A program made the position numbers and the translations under genes. A stretch of DNA of 64,000 nt from Paraburkholderia phenazinium (GTDB lineage: Bacteria > Pseudomonadota > Gammaproteobacteria > Burkholderiales > Burkholderiaceae): assembly GCF_900141745.1 (NCBI RefSeq), contig NZ_FSRM01000001.1, forward strand, positions 1,488,001-1,552,000, read 5' to 3'. Position 1 is the first letter of the stretch; each line of letters starts with the position of its first letter. Positions 29,739 through 39,076 of the stretch are shown in pieces. The notes beneath the pieces were generated by a model. The model was not told the DNA's origin, did no database searches, and saw only the letters and a program-made list of their open reading frames with translations.

Positions 29739-30263
29739 TTACGCAACCAGGTTCTCGAGCTGTCGATTGACCAGAGGCTCGAGTTCTCGCGCTTCTTTCG
29801 CGAGGTTGACCTGCTTGGCTGACTTCGCCACTTCGAGCACGTCCGGCTTGATGTCATAACCTCCTCGCGTGTTCAACCACGCGAGAACGTCCCACAAATG
29901 CCAGACCGATGGATTGCCCTCGTGGACCGGGATGGGGAAATCGGCGGTATGGCTCAGCATGAGTTTGCGCATGTTCTGGCGCGAGACACCCGCTACGTCG
30001 GCCACGTCCGTCAGGCCGACGAAGTCCGGCGCGGCTTCGACAAGGCGGGCCGACGGCACGGCGCGCTTCACGTCCGCGAGCGCGCTCATCAGCGCGCCAA
30101 GCGCACTGGTACCCTCGCGAGCGAAGACAAGGGCGATGCGCCCCGGCTGCCCGATACCGATCGTTGCATCATCGCATCCTGCTTCCGCCAGACGTTCCAC
30201 GATCTCGTCGTGGTCACTGTCGGCTGCTGTGAGCTGGTATTTCAAGGTGAAGTCGTATTCCAT
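29739..30263 (-). CDS. Candidate antitoxin with helix-turn-helix domain
   Basis: A 174-residue protein in two parts. Residues about 1-80 are an alpha/beta segment (MEYDFTLKYQLTAADSDHDE, then GRIALVFAREGTSALGAL) of the size of a HicB-like fold. Residues about 83-135 look like an AlpA/MerR-type helix-turn-helix (VGLTDVADVAGVSRQNMRKL, ...VWHLWDVLAWLNTRGGYDI), and the tail is charged and helical. It starts three bases after the upstream gene, and its AGGAG ribosome site lies inside that gene's last codons, so translation is coupled. By inference it neutralises the HicA-like protein and represses the shared promoter. No close named family is recognised. Confidence 0.65.
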   Translation of the reverse strand: MEYDFTLKYQLTAADSDHDEIVERLAEAGCDDATIGIGQPGRIALVFAREGTSALGALMSALADVKRAVPSARLVEAAPDFVGLTDVADVAGVSRQNMRKLMLSHTADFPIPVHEGNPSVWHLWDVLAWLNTRGGYDIKPDVLEVAKSAKQVNLAKEARELEPLVNRQLENLVA

Positions 30264-30266
30264 CTG

Positions 30267-30560
30267 TTACTCCTGCTTTTCGGCGTTCTTGTTCGTGCTT
30301 TGAGGCACGCGCTTTTGCCGGTGTGTCGTGCAATTGTCGACTACCCTTTTGAGAAGTCGAGCGTGATTCCCTGGATTCTTAGGCGTACTCCAGACACTGG
30401 TGATGCAGAACTCTCCGCACCGGCATTCCGAGTCGTTGTACGGACAGTACATTTTTCCCCAGGCGTGCCCTTTGCCACCGCTGCTGATGCGCCAGCCGGA
30501 TGCTTCGGCATAGGCCAGTGCGTCTTCAACTTCCTTCTTTGCGTGTGTCCCTCGAATCAT
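30267..30560 (-). CDS. Candidate HicA-like toxin with Cys cluster
   Basis: A 97-residue basic protein. The layout follows HicA mRNA interferases: an N-terminal helix (KKEVEDALAYAEASGW, 8-23), a strand with a Gly/His turn (GGKGHAWG, H32 in the place of the HicA catalytic His), then strands and STPKNPGNHARLLKRVVDN (58-76), resembling the HicA end PxHPgxdlxxgTLrsIl. Unlike HicA it has a Cys-rich insert, CPYNDSECRCGEFC (C39, C46, C48, C52), possibly a metal knuckle. ATG 30560 is preferred because GAGG lies six bases upstream and longer frames would start inside the promoter. Toxicity is inferred, not seen. Confidence 0.6.
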   Translation of the reverse strand: MIRGTHAKKEVEDALAYAEASGWRISSGGKGHAWGKMYCPYNDSECRCGEFCITSVWSTPKNPGNHARLLKRVVDNCTTHRQKRVPQSTNKNAEKQE

Positions 30561-30570
30561 CAATAGCCTC

Positions 30571-30608
30571 ATCATAAGTTCGTTGAATCTGGTTGTCAAG
30601 TGACAACC
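30571..30608 (-). promoter_or_regulatory. Promoter and palindromic operator of the two-gene unit
   Basis: On the minus strand TTGACA (30599-30594), a 17-bp spacer and TATGAT (30576-30571) form a near-perfect sigma70 promoter. An inverted repeat GGTTGTCA-AG-TGACAACC (30591-30608, 8-bp arms) covers the -35 box. This is the layout of an autoregulated toxin-antitoxin operon. The predicted RNA start lies very near ATG 30560, so the message would have almost no leader. Confidence 0.7.
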
Positions 30609-30828
30609 AAATGGATGTAGGCATGCTCGAGATATGTCGGCGATTCGTTTTCGGAAGTGTTAAGTGGTGAGGAAATCTATCTCGAAAATATGCATGCCAG
30701 ATAGTAACTACATCATTCAGGCGTGGATTTCGCAATAGAAATGCCCCTCCGCCGGAAGCCATAGGACGAACGTAAAAGTCGAGGGAGAGGTTGCGAGTGG
30801 AGGCACAGACGGAGGGCGGGAAGACGCG

Positions 30829-30854
30829 AAAACGGCCCGCCTTGCACGGGCCGT
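30829..30854 (-). terminator. Terminator of the NCS1 transporter gene
   Basis: On the minus strand ACGGCCCG pairs with CGGGCCGT around a 7-nt loop and is followed by TTTTCG. It lies about 22 bp after the transporter stop. Confidence 0.8.
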
Positions 30855-30876
30855 CGAATCGTCGAATGGCTTCTGC

Positions 30877-32193
30877 TTACGCGTATTCCGTTTTACGTGT
30901 CGACACCATGACGAAATAGCAGAGGGCGCCGATTGCCAATGCAGGCAAGGTCGCGCCGAGATTTGGCAGCCATTGATTGATGGCCTGATACGCGGCGATC
31001 CCGATTGCCCACGAGATGAAGGCGCTCAGATGCCAGCCACCCGAGAAACCGTAACGTCCCTGCAGATCGGCGAGCGCGGCGGCCTCGATTCGGCGTTTGC
31101 GCACGATGAAGTGGTCCACCAGCACCACGCCGAACAGCGGTGCAAACACCGAGCCGATCAGCAGCAGGAAGTTTTGATACTTCGCCATCGGCACGAGCAG
31201 TGCGATCGCCGTGCAGAGCGCACCGAACGCCGCGGACAGCAGCGGCACCGTTGCGCGCGTCCAGAACGTGCCGGTCGAGACGGCGGCCGAGTGGATATCG
31301 GCGAAGGCGTTGTCGACTTCATCGATCAGGATCAGCAGCAACGCGAAGCCGCCGCCCGCTTGCGCGAGCGCACCGGTCAGCAGCGCGTCGCCGCCGCCCG
31401 CGGCGAGCCCATAGATTGCCCCGAGCGCATAGAACCAGATGTTGGCGATGCCGTAGCCGAGCAGCGTGCCGCGGAACGACTCGCCGGCGCGGCGGCCAAA
31501 GCGCGTGTAATCGGCGATCAGCGGCAGCCACGACAGCGGCATCGCGACGACCAGATCGATCGCGCCGCCGAACGACATATCGCCGGTGCCCGGACGGCGC
31601 ATCAGCGCGGCCAGATCGTGCCTGGCAAGCAGATTCCACGAGAGCCAAACGGCGCCTGCCAGCAGCAGCCAGATTCCCCAGGTCCGCAAAAAGCGCCGTA
31701 CGAACGACAGCGGGCCGCTAATCGCGAGCATTGTCGCAAGCAGGCCGAAGACGATCGTCCAGATGAGCGGTATCGAGAGACCGAACGCCTGCTTGGCGAG
31801 GGCGTCGGCGGAATCGCGCATCACGATCACTTCGAATGAGCCCCAGCCGACCAGTTGCACGGCATTGAGCACCGCGGGCACGGAGGCGCCGCGTACGCCG
31901 AGCGTCGGCCGCAGCGAGGACATGGCCGCGAGGCCCGTATCCGTGCCGATCACGCCGGCGAGCGCCAGCAGCACGACACCGATCACGCTGCCGATGCCGA
32001 TGGCCGCCAGCGCACACGGTAGCGACAGCCCCGGCACCAGCAGCGCGCCCGCCTGCGCGACCAGCAGGCCGATGCCGAGCGAGAACCACAACGCGAACGC
32101 ATCGCCGGTGCGGAACGCGCGACGCGCGTCGGGCACCGGCGTGAGCGGTGCGTAGGTGGAACCGGCGTCGCCGGCGAGTGGATCTTGTGCCAT
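30877..32193 (-). CDS. NCS1-family nucleobase/HMP transporter (CytX/CodB-like)
   Basis: A 438-residue inner-membrane protein with about twelve hydrophobic segments, of the nucleobase:cation symporter-1 family. The region LWFSLGIGLLVAQAGALLVP is the family's first helix, and ADYTRFGRRAGESFRGTLLG (about 225) is the conserved NCS1 loop. FGVVLVDHFIVRKRRI near the C-terminus is likewise typical. Candidate substrates are cytosine or hydroxymethylpyrimidine; sequence alone does not decide. ATG 32193 (MAQDPLAGD) is preferred to a longer frame. It diverges from rarA and sits in the segment that splits lolA from rarA. Confidence 0.85.
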   Translation of the reverse strand: MAQDPLAGDAGSTYAPLTPVPDARRAFRTGDAFALWFSLGIGLLVAQAGALLVPGLSLPCALAAIGIGSVIGVVLLALAGVIGTDTGLAAMSSLRPTLGVRGASVPAVLNAVQLVGWGSFEVIVMRDSADALAKQAFGLSIPLIWTIVFGLLATMLAISGPLSFVRRFLRTWGIWLLLAGAVWLSWNLLARHDLAALMRRPGTGDMSFGGAIDLVVAMPLSWLPLIADYTRFGRRAGESFRGTLLGYGIANIWFYALGAIYGLAAGGGDALLTGALAQAGGGFALLLILIDEVDNAFADIHSAAVSTGTFWTRATVPLLSAAFGALCTAIALLVPMAKYQNFLLLIGSVFAPLFGVVLVDHFIVRKRRIEAAALADLQGRYGFSGGWHLSAFISWAIGIAAYQAINQWLPNLGATLPALAIGALCYFVMVSTRKTEYA

Positions 32194-32401
32194 CAGGTGA
32201 TATCCCTGTCGTTGTCTATGTTTGGTCGTGAATTTTGTGCTTGCACACGCTTCAGGCTCGTCGCGGCGCACTGACTGTCATAATGCAGGACCGTGCCGCA
32301 GATCGCGCGCCGGCTGTTTCGCTGGCCGGGCGCGCGTCGTGCTGGGTTTGCGTCATATTGCCGAACCAAGCCCGGAAAGCCGAGATTATCCACAAAACGC
32401 C

Positions 32402-33715
32402 ATGTTTGAAGAAACCCGTGCCAACGTCCCGCTCGCTGAGCGTCTGCGCCCCCGCAATATCGATGAGGTGATCGGCCAGAAACATCTGCTCGGTCCGAAC
32501 AAGCCGTTGCGGGTCGCTTTCGAATCGGGCGAGGCCCATTCGATGATCCTCTGGGGGCCGCCCGGCGTCGGCAAGACCACGCTCGCGCGCCTGATGGCCG
32601 ATGCTTTCCACGCTGAATTCATCGCGTTATCGGCCGTGCTCTCGGGCGTCAAGGATATCCGCGAAGCTGTCGAGACCGCGCAAGTGCATCGTGCACATGG
32701 ACATCAGACGCTGGTGTTCGTCGACGAAGTGCATCGCTTCAACAAGAGCCAGCAGGATGCGTTCCTTCCGCACGTCGAGTCGGGGCTGTTCGTATTCGTG
32801 GGGGCGACCACCGAGAATCCGTCATTCGAGGTGAACAGCGCGTTGCTGTCGCGGGCGGCGGTCTATGTGTTGAAGAGTCTCGATGACGACGAGCAGCGTG
32901 AGCTGCTCGATCGTGCGCAGAAAGAACTCGGCGGGCTAACGTTCACGGACGAGGCCCGCGATGCGCTGGTCGGCTCGGCCGACGGCGATGGCCGCAAGCT
33001 GCTCAACAACCTCGAAATCGTCGCGCGGGCCGCGGCGCAGCAGAAGACCACGGAGATCGACGGTGCGTTGCTCGGCAGCGCGCTCGCTGAGAACCTGCGC
33101 CGCTTCGACAAGGGCGGCGACGCCTTCTACGATCAGATCAGCGCGCTGCATAAGTCAGTGCGCGGCAGCAATCCTGACGGTGCGCTGTACTGGTTCTGCC
33201 GGATGCTCGATGGTGGCGCCGACGCACGCTACCTCGCGCGGCGTATCGTGCGCATGGCGTGGGAAGACATCGGCCTCGCCGATCCGCGCGCCGCCCGTAT
33301 CGCGCTCGACGCCGCCGAAACCTATGAACGCCTAGGCACACCCGAAGGCGAACTCGCGCTGGCCCAGGCGCTCATCTATCTGGCGGTGGCGCCCAAATCG
33401 AACGCCGGTTACATGGCATATAACGAGGCACGGCGTTTTGTCAGCAAGGACCAGTCGCGCGGCGTGCCGGTGCATCTGCGCAACGCCCCGACCAAGTTGA
33501 TGAAGGAACTCGGCTACGGCCACGAATACCGTTACGCTCACGACGAACCCGACGCATACGCGGCCGGAGAGACCTATCTGCCCGACGGCATGCGTGAGCC
33601 GCATTGGTACGAACCGACGCCGCGCGGTCTTGAAGGCAAGATCGGTGAGAAGCTGGCGCGTCTGTCCGAACTCGATGCGCAATGGCGCAGCGAGAACAAG
33701 CCGAAAAAGAACTGA
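32402..33715 (+). CDS. rarA: Replication-associated recombination protein RarA (MgsA)
   Basis: A 437-residue clamp-loader-like AAA+ ATPase acting at stalled replication forks. It begins [17 protein letters not shown] with the family marks [12 protein letters not shown], Walker [12 protein letters not shown] (about 58-68), Walker [10 protein letters not shown] and sensor [18 protein letters not shown]. The C-terminal part ([20 protein letters not shown]) is the tetramerisation domain. ATG 32402 matches the family start. In E. coli it directly follows lolA; here 2.8 kb of mostly opposite-strand DNA intervenes. serS follows by 75 bp. Confidence 0.94.
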   Translation: MFEETRANVPLAERLRPRNIDEVIGQKHLLGPNKPLRVAFESGEAHSMILWGPPGVGKTTLARLMADAFHAEFIALSAVLSGVKDIREAVETAQVHRAHGHQTLVFVDEVHRFNKSQQDAFLPHVESGLFVFVGATTENPSFEVNSALLSRAAVYVLKSLDDDEQRELLDRAQKELGGLTFTDEARDALVGSADGDGRKLLNNLEIVARAAAQQKTTEIDGALLGSALAENLRRFDKGGDAFYDQISALHKSVRGSNPDGALYWFCRMLDGGADARYLARRIVRMAWEDIGLADPRAARIALDAAETYERLGTPEGELALAQALIYLAVAPKSNAGYMAYNEARRFVSKDQSRGVPVHLRNAPTKLMKELGYGHEYRYAHDEPDAYAAGETYLPDGMREPHWYEPTPRGLEGKIGEKLARLSELDAQWRSENKPKKN

Positions 33716-35086
<1,371 letters not shown>

Positions 35087-35117
35087 AACTGGGCCGAAGG
35101 TTTTCCAGGCCATAGCT

Positions 35118-35132
35118 TCACAGATTCTGTGA
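35118..35132. promoter_or_regulatory. Short palindrome between serS and tRNA-Ser promoter
   Basis: TCACAGATTCTGTGA has 7-bp arms around one base. It lies 31 bp after the serS stop and 8 bp before the -35 box of the tRNA promoter, so it could be an operator or a weak hairpin. Its role is unknown. Confidence 0.4.
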
Positions 35133-35140
35133 AAAGGGGC

Positions 35141-35169
35141 TTGGAAACCTGTTTCAAGTGTTCTATAAT
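35141..35169 (+). promoter_or_regulatory. Promoter of tRNA-Ser
   Basis: TTGGAA (35141-35146), a 17-bp spacer and TATAAT (35164-35169) point to the tRNA gene. The predicted leader of about 65 nt holds a hairpin (CCAAGC 35180-35185 with GCTTGG 35194-35199) that would be removed in processing. Confidence 0.75.
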
Positions 35170-35241
35170 CTTCGCTTCGCCAAGCAACGACCCGCTTGGT
35201 TTAGGTGGTGGAGCGTAGTTTAGCAAGCCGTCGCCGATGCC

Positions 35242-35331
<90 letters not shown>

Positions 35332-35342
35332 AAATTCAAAAG

Positions 35343-35374
35343 AGCCCTGCAGAAGAAATTCCGCAGGGCTTTTT
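35343..35374 (+). terminator. Terminator of tRNA-Ser
   Basis: AGCCCTGC pairs with GCAGGGCT around a loop of about 14 nt, followed by TTTTTG. It lies 12 bp beyond the tRNA 3' end. Confidence 0.85.
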
Positions 35375-35511
35375 GTTTGTGCGGCTGATTTGCGATTCGT
35401 TTGCAACGGTTTGCAAGCCGATCCGTGGCGCGCCCACGACCTGCTCATCGTCTGCCCACCGGAGTAAAATTGGAGCGTGATTGACCCGCAACAAAACCCT
35501 CTGGTCCTGCG

Positions 35512-35730
35512 ATGAAAACACCCCCCACCGATCAGCGTTCGCGTAAACGTCCGTCAAACCGGACGCTGACTATCCTGACCTGGCTGGTCGCCATCGCAAC
35601 GCTGGGCGCAGGGGTCGGCTGGCTCGTCTACAGCTATTTCGTCGATATGGAAGTGCCTTACTTCGCCATTCCGCTCGTGCTGTGCGTACCGGTAATCGTG
35701 GCTGTCGCATTCCGGAATATCTGGGACTAG
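35512..35730 (+). CDS. Small two-helix membrane protein of unknown function
   Basis: A 72-residue protein with a basic polar N-terminus (about 1-18) and two hydrophobic helices (about 20-42 and 50-68), ending NIWD. No known motif. It stands between the tRNA terminator and a convergent hydrolase gene. Confidence 0.6.
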   Translation: MKTPPTDQRSRKRPSNRTLTILTWLVAIATLGAGVGWLVYSYFVDMEVPYFAIPLVLCVPVIVAVAFRNIWD

Positions 35731-35739
35731 CTAGCACGC

Positions 35740-36678
35740 CTAGCCGCCACCATCCAAACCCAGCGCCTCTACCGCTTGCGGCGACCCGAACATGGCCGCC
35801 GCGTCGTGCCCAACCCCAGGCACTTCGATCAGCCTCCATCCGAACGCCCAGCCATTGCGTCTGGCGACTTCCTCTGCAGCGTGAAACGCATGTGTCCCAC
35901 GGTCGTAGCGGTTGTCCCCTTGAGCTCTCGCGTGCTTGCCTTGTGCGAGCCAGCGTTGATGGACGTCGTCTTGCCCGAGCAATACGGTCAGCGGCTCAGC
36001 CAGATATGCGCGTAGAGCTTTCTCTTCCACTTCATCCGTGCCGAGTCCGTCAAAGCCAAACGGTATTGCAGTTTTCGTATCGGGCAGCACCCAGGTAGAC
36101 GGGTTGGCAACGACCACACGCGCTGCCGGCACGGGCGCGTAGGCGGCGACCCGGTCCACGAACTGCGCGCCAGCGGAATGCCCAAGCAGGATATAAGGCA
36201 ATTCAGTTTGTCCCGCTGCGTCCCGTGCCCAGCGCACAAGTCCCGGTATCAGGTCGACGGTGCGACGCCCGGCTGCGGACGTAGCCGAAGCACCAGAAGC
36301 AATAGACGCGGACGTCATCCCACCATACTGATACTCGTCACGTGGAAACCGCTTCCGATCGAACTGCGGCGCCACCACGATCGCACAGACGCGGTCCGCG
36401 AGTGGCCGGGCGTGATCGCGGTACGGACCGCCGTCGCGTCCGACGCCATGAAACACCAGCAGCAAAAACCGCGGCTGGCAGCCGCTTGGCCGGTAAGTAA
36501 ATACCGGCAAATCGACGCCGTCTACCAAAGCAATCTGTTGCGCATTGCCTGGCCCAATTGGTTCGGCAAGCACCTGTGCCGCGCCAGCGGAAAACACAAG
36601 CGCGCCGAGTAACGGCAGCGCCATCCGCCAACCGTTTACGCGTCCCGATTGACCGCTTTCATTTCCACGTCTGCGCAC
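35740..36678 (-). CDS. Exported alpha/beta hydrolase
   Basis: A 312-residue protein with a probable signal peptide (NGWRMALPLLGALVFSAGAA...LA, about 16-38). The nucleophile elbow is GHSAGAQ (about 171-177), and LLLVFHGVGRDGG (about 72-84) supplies the oxyanion region. A late His follows in VPGVGHDAAAMFG. The start is taken as GTG 36678 because it gives the signal peptide a basic n-region; ATG 36624 is the alternative. Substrate unknown. It diverges from the lipid-modification cluster starting at 36918. Confidence 0.75.
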   Translation of the reverse strand: MRRRGNESGQSGRVNGWRMALPLLGALVFSAGAAQVLAEPIGPGNAQQIALVDGVDLPVFTYRPSGCQPRFLLLVFHGVGRDGGPYRDHARPLADRVCAIVVAPQFDRKRFPRDEYQYGGMTSASIASGASATSAAGRRTVDLIPGLVRWARDAAGQTELPYILLGHSAGAQFVDRVAAYAPVPAARVVVANPSTWVLPDTKTAIPFGFDGLGTDEVEEKALRAYLAEPLTVLLGQDDVHQRWLAQGKHARAQGDNRYDRGTHAFHAAEEVARRNGWAFGWRLIEVPGVGHDAAAMFGSPQAVEALGLDGGG

Positions 36679-36917
36679 GTTTTCCGCCCACGCCGGTTTA
36701 CCTGTCAGCGGCCAATTATGCCGGTCCGCGTCTAACTCACGCAGCTTCCCAGCTTTTCCCCACGTCTAGCCCAGGCGCGACGCTCCCCGAACCCCACCCC
36801 CATTTTCACGACGCCTCTGCATCCGATTCCACACCTGCTGCGTATTTCGATCATGGGTGCGCAAATCCAACCAAATCCCACTTTTACGGGCGCCCTTTCC
36901 AAGCTGGAGACCTGCTA

Positions 36918-38216
36918 ATGAGTCACCCCGTTTCGAACCCACAGCCACACGGTCAACGGATCGCGGTCGTCGGCGCCGGCATTTCGGGCTTGGCGAGCGC
37001 CTACCTGCTGTCGAAGCACAATCAGGTGACGCTCTTCGAAGCCGGTTCGTACCCCGGCGGCCACACGAACACGGTGGACGTGAAGCTCGAAGGCCATGTC
37101 CATCCCGTCGACACCGGCTTTCTGGTCTTCAACGATCGCACTTACCCGAATCTGATTGCGCTGTTCGCCGAACTGGGCGTGCAAGCGCATCCGAGCGAGA
37201 TGACGTTCTCGGTCTCGCTCGATGAAGGCCGTCTCGAGTGGGCGGGCACGAATCTCAACACTGTGTTTGCGCAGCGCCGCAACATGTTCTCGCCGACCTT
37301 CATCGGCATGCTGCGCGACATCATGCGCTTTAACGGCAGCGCTGAGCGCAATCTCGATGTCGCGGCGCAGACCGGCGCCTCGATGGGCGATCTCCTCGCG
37401 GCCGGCGGCTACGGCGGCGCGTTTCAGCAGCACTACCTGTTGCCGATGGCCGCCGCAATCTGGTCGAGCGCTACCGCGGACGTGCTGAGCTTTCCCGCCA
37501 CCACGTTCCTGCGCTTTTGCCTGAATCACGCGCTGCTGCAGGTCAATCGCCGTCCGCAATGGAAGACGGTGATGGGCGGTGGCCGCGAATACGTGCGGCG
37601 GATCGTCGGCAAACTCGACGACGTGCGTATCGGCACCCCCGTGCGTGGCGTGCGACGCGATGCTCAAGGGGTCGACGTGTTGACCGATACCGGTCCGCAA
37701 CGCTTCGACGCAGTGGTGCTGGCCACGCATGCACCCGACACGCTCCGCATGCTCGACGACGCCGACGAAGCCGAACGCAGCGTACTGCGCGCCGTGCGCT
37801 ATCAACCGAACATCGCCGTGCTGCATACCGACACGAACCTGTTGCCGCGCTGCCGCCGCGTCTGGTCGGCGTGGAACTATCTGGGCGGCCGGCATCTGGA
37901 CGGTTCACGCCCGGTCTGCGTCAGCTATCTGGTGAACCAGCTGCAGCCGCTGCCGTTCGACACACCGCTAGTCGTCACGTTGAATCCGGTGGTCGAACCG
38001 GCGCCGGGCACCGAGTTGCGCCGCTTCGTCTACGACCATCCGCTATTCGATCTGGCCGCGATCGACGCGCAGCATCGCTTGCCGTCGCTGCAAGGTCGTC
38101 GTCGCACCTGGTTCGCGGGTGCATGGACCGGTTACGGCTTCCACGAGGACGGCCTGAAATCCGCACTGCGCGTCGCGGCCGATTTCGGCGCTTCGCCGGC
38201 TTGGGCCAAGCTATGA
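36918..38216 (+). CDS. FAD-dependent amine-oxidase-like oxidoreductase
   Basis: A 432-residue protein with an N-terminal Rossmann FAD site (IAVVGAGISGLASAYLLSK, about 14-32, followed by LFEAGSYPGGHTNTV) and a C-terminal flavin-binding end (FAGAWTGYGFHEDGLKSAL). It belongs to the NAD(P)/FAD-dependent group commonly found with DUF1365 and cyclopropane fatty-acid synthase genes, where it is thought to act on fatty-acyl chains. Its stop overlaps the next start (ATGA), so translation is coupled. ATG 36918 is preferred to a longer frame running through the divergent promoter area. Confidence 0.85.
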   Translation: MSHPVSNPQPHGQRIAVVGAGISGLASAYLLSKHNQVTLFEAGSYPGGHTNTVDVKLEGHVHPVDTGFLVFNDRTYPNLIALFAELGVQAHPSEMTFSVSLDEGRLEWAGTNLNTVFAQRRNMFSPTFIGMLRDIMRFNGSAERNLDVAAQTGASMGDLLAAGGYGGAFQQHYLLPMAAAIWSSATADVLSFPATTFLRFCLNHALLQVNRRPQWKTVMGGGREYVRRIVGKLDDVRIGTPVRGVRRDAQGVDVLTDTGPQRFDAVVLATHAPDTLRMLDDADEAERSVLRAVRYQPNIAVLHTDTNLLPRCRRVWSAWNYLGGRHLDGSRPVCVSYLVNQLQPLPFDTPLVVTLNPVVEPAPGTELRRFVYDHPLFDLAAIDAQHRLPSLQGRRRTWFAGAWTGYGFHEDGLKSALRVAADFGASPAWAKL

Positions 38217-39076
38217 ACAGCAGCGCGCCATACGAGCATCGCGAAAGCGCCGCTCGGCTTCTGGTCGGCCGCGTGATGCACGAGCGGTTGCGACCGCGTC
38301 ATCATCGTTTCACGTACCCGGTGTTCTACGTGCGCTGCAATCTCGCGCGCCTCGCCACGCTCGATAGCTGGTGGTTCGGCATCAACCGCTGGGGTCCGCT
38401 CAGCCTGTTCGCGCGCGACCACGGTCCTTGCGACGGCACTGATCTCGACACATGGATGCGCGCGCAACTAGCCGAGGCCGGTGTGCCGGCCGACGGCGAG
38501 ATCTGGCTGCAGGCTTTTCCGCGCGTGTTCGGCTATGCGTTCAATCCGGTCAGTTTCTGGTTTTGCCACGACTGTGACGGGGCACTGCGCGCGCTGCTCG
38601 CAGAAGTGCGCAACACGTTCGGTGCGCGCCACAGCTATCTGCTGACTGCGGACGGCGGTGGCCCGATCGATGCATCCACTAAGCTGACTTGCTGCAAAGT
38701 GCTGCACGTCTCGCCGTTTTGCCGGGTCGAGGGCAGCTATCGCTTCCAGGTCCGCGAGTCGCATCACGCGTCATCCGTGGTCATTGATTATCACGATGCC
38801 GACGGCCTGCTGATCCGTACTTTGCTCGCCGGCCGTTTGCAGCCGTTGACGCGCAGCGCAGCGCTGCGCGCGCTCGCGCACCAGCCGTTACTCACGCTCG
38901 GCGTGGTCGCGCGCATTCACTGGCAGGCGCTGCGGCTCTTACTCAAGAAGGTGCCGTTTTACGGCAAACATCCTGCGCCGGGCCGCACCGCCAGCGTTGC
39001 CACTCACGTTCTTGCAGCCGGTCTCGAAACCGGAGCCCCACACCATTCTTCGTCGATTGAGGAGACTCAGCCATGA
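38213..39076 (+). CDS. DUF1365 family protein
   Basis: A 287-residue cytoplasmic protein with the DUF1365 marks: ARLLVGRVMHERLRPRHHRF at the start, ARDHGPCDG, FPRVFGYAFNPVSFWFCHD (about 100-118), EVRNTFGARHSYLL and LHVSPFCRVEGSYRF. The biochemical role is unsettled; the family travels with the oxidoreductase before it and the Cfa homologue after it. It overlaps both neighbours by 4 bp. Confidence 0.88.
   Translation: MNSSAPYEHRESAARLLVGRVMHERLRPRHHRFTYPVFYVRCNLARLATLDSWWFGINRWGPLSLFARDHGPCDGTDLDTWMRAQLAEAGVPADGEIWLQAFPRVFGYAFNPVSFWFCHDCDGALRALLAEVRNTFGARHSYLLTADGGGPIDASTKLTCCKVLHVSPFCRVEGSYRFQVRESHHASSVVIDYHDADGLLIRTLLAGRLQPLTRSAALRALAHQPLLTLGVVARIHWQALRLLLKKVPFYGKHPAPGRTASVATHVLAAGLETGAPHHSSSIEETQP

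Noticed and set aside
32191..32401. Possible TPP riboswitch upstream of the CytX/CodB-like transporter
   Set aside because: ACCTGAT occurs just before the start, but the matching CTGAGA element and the expected stems are absent.
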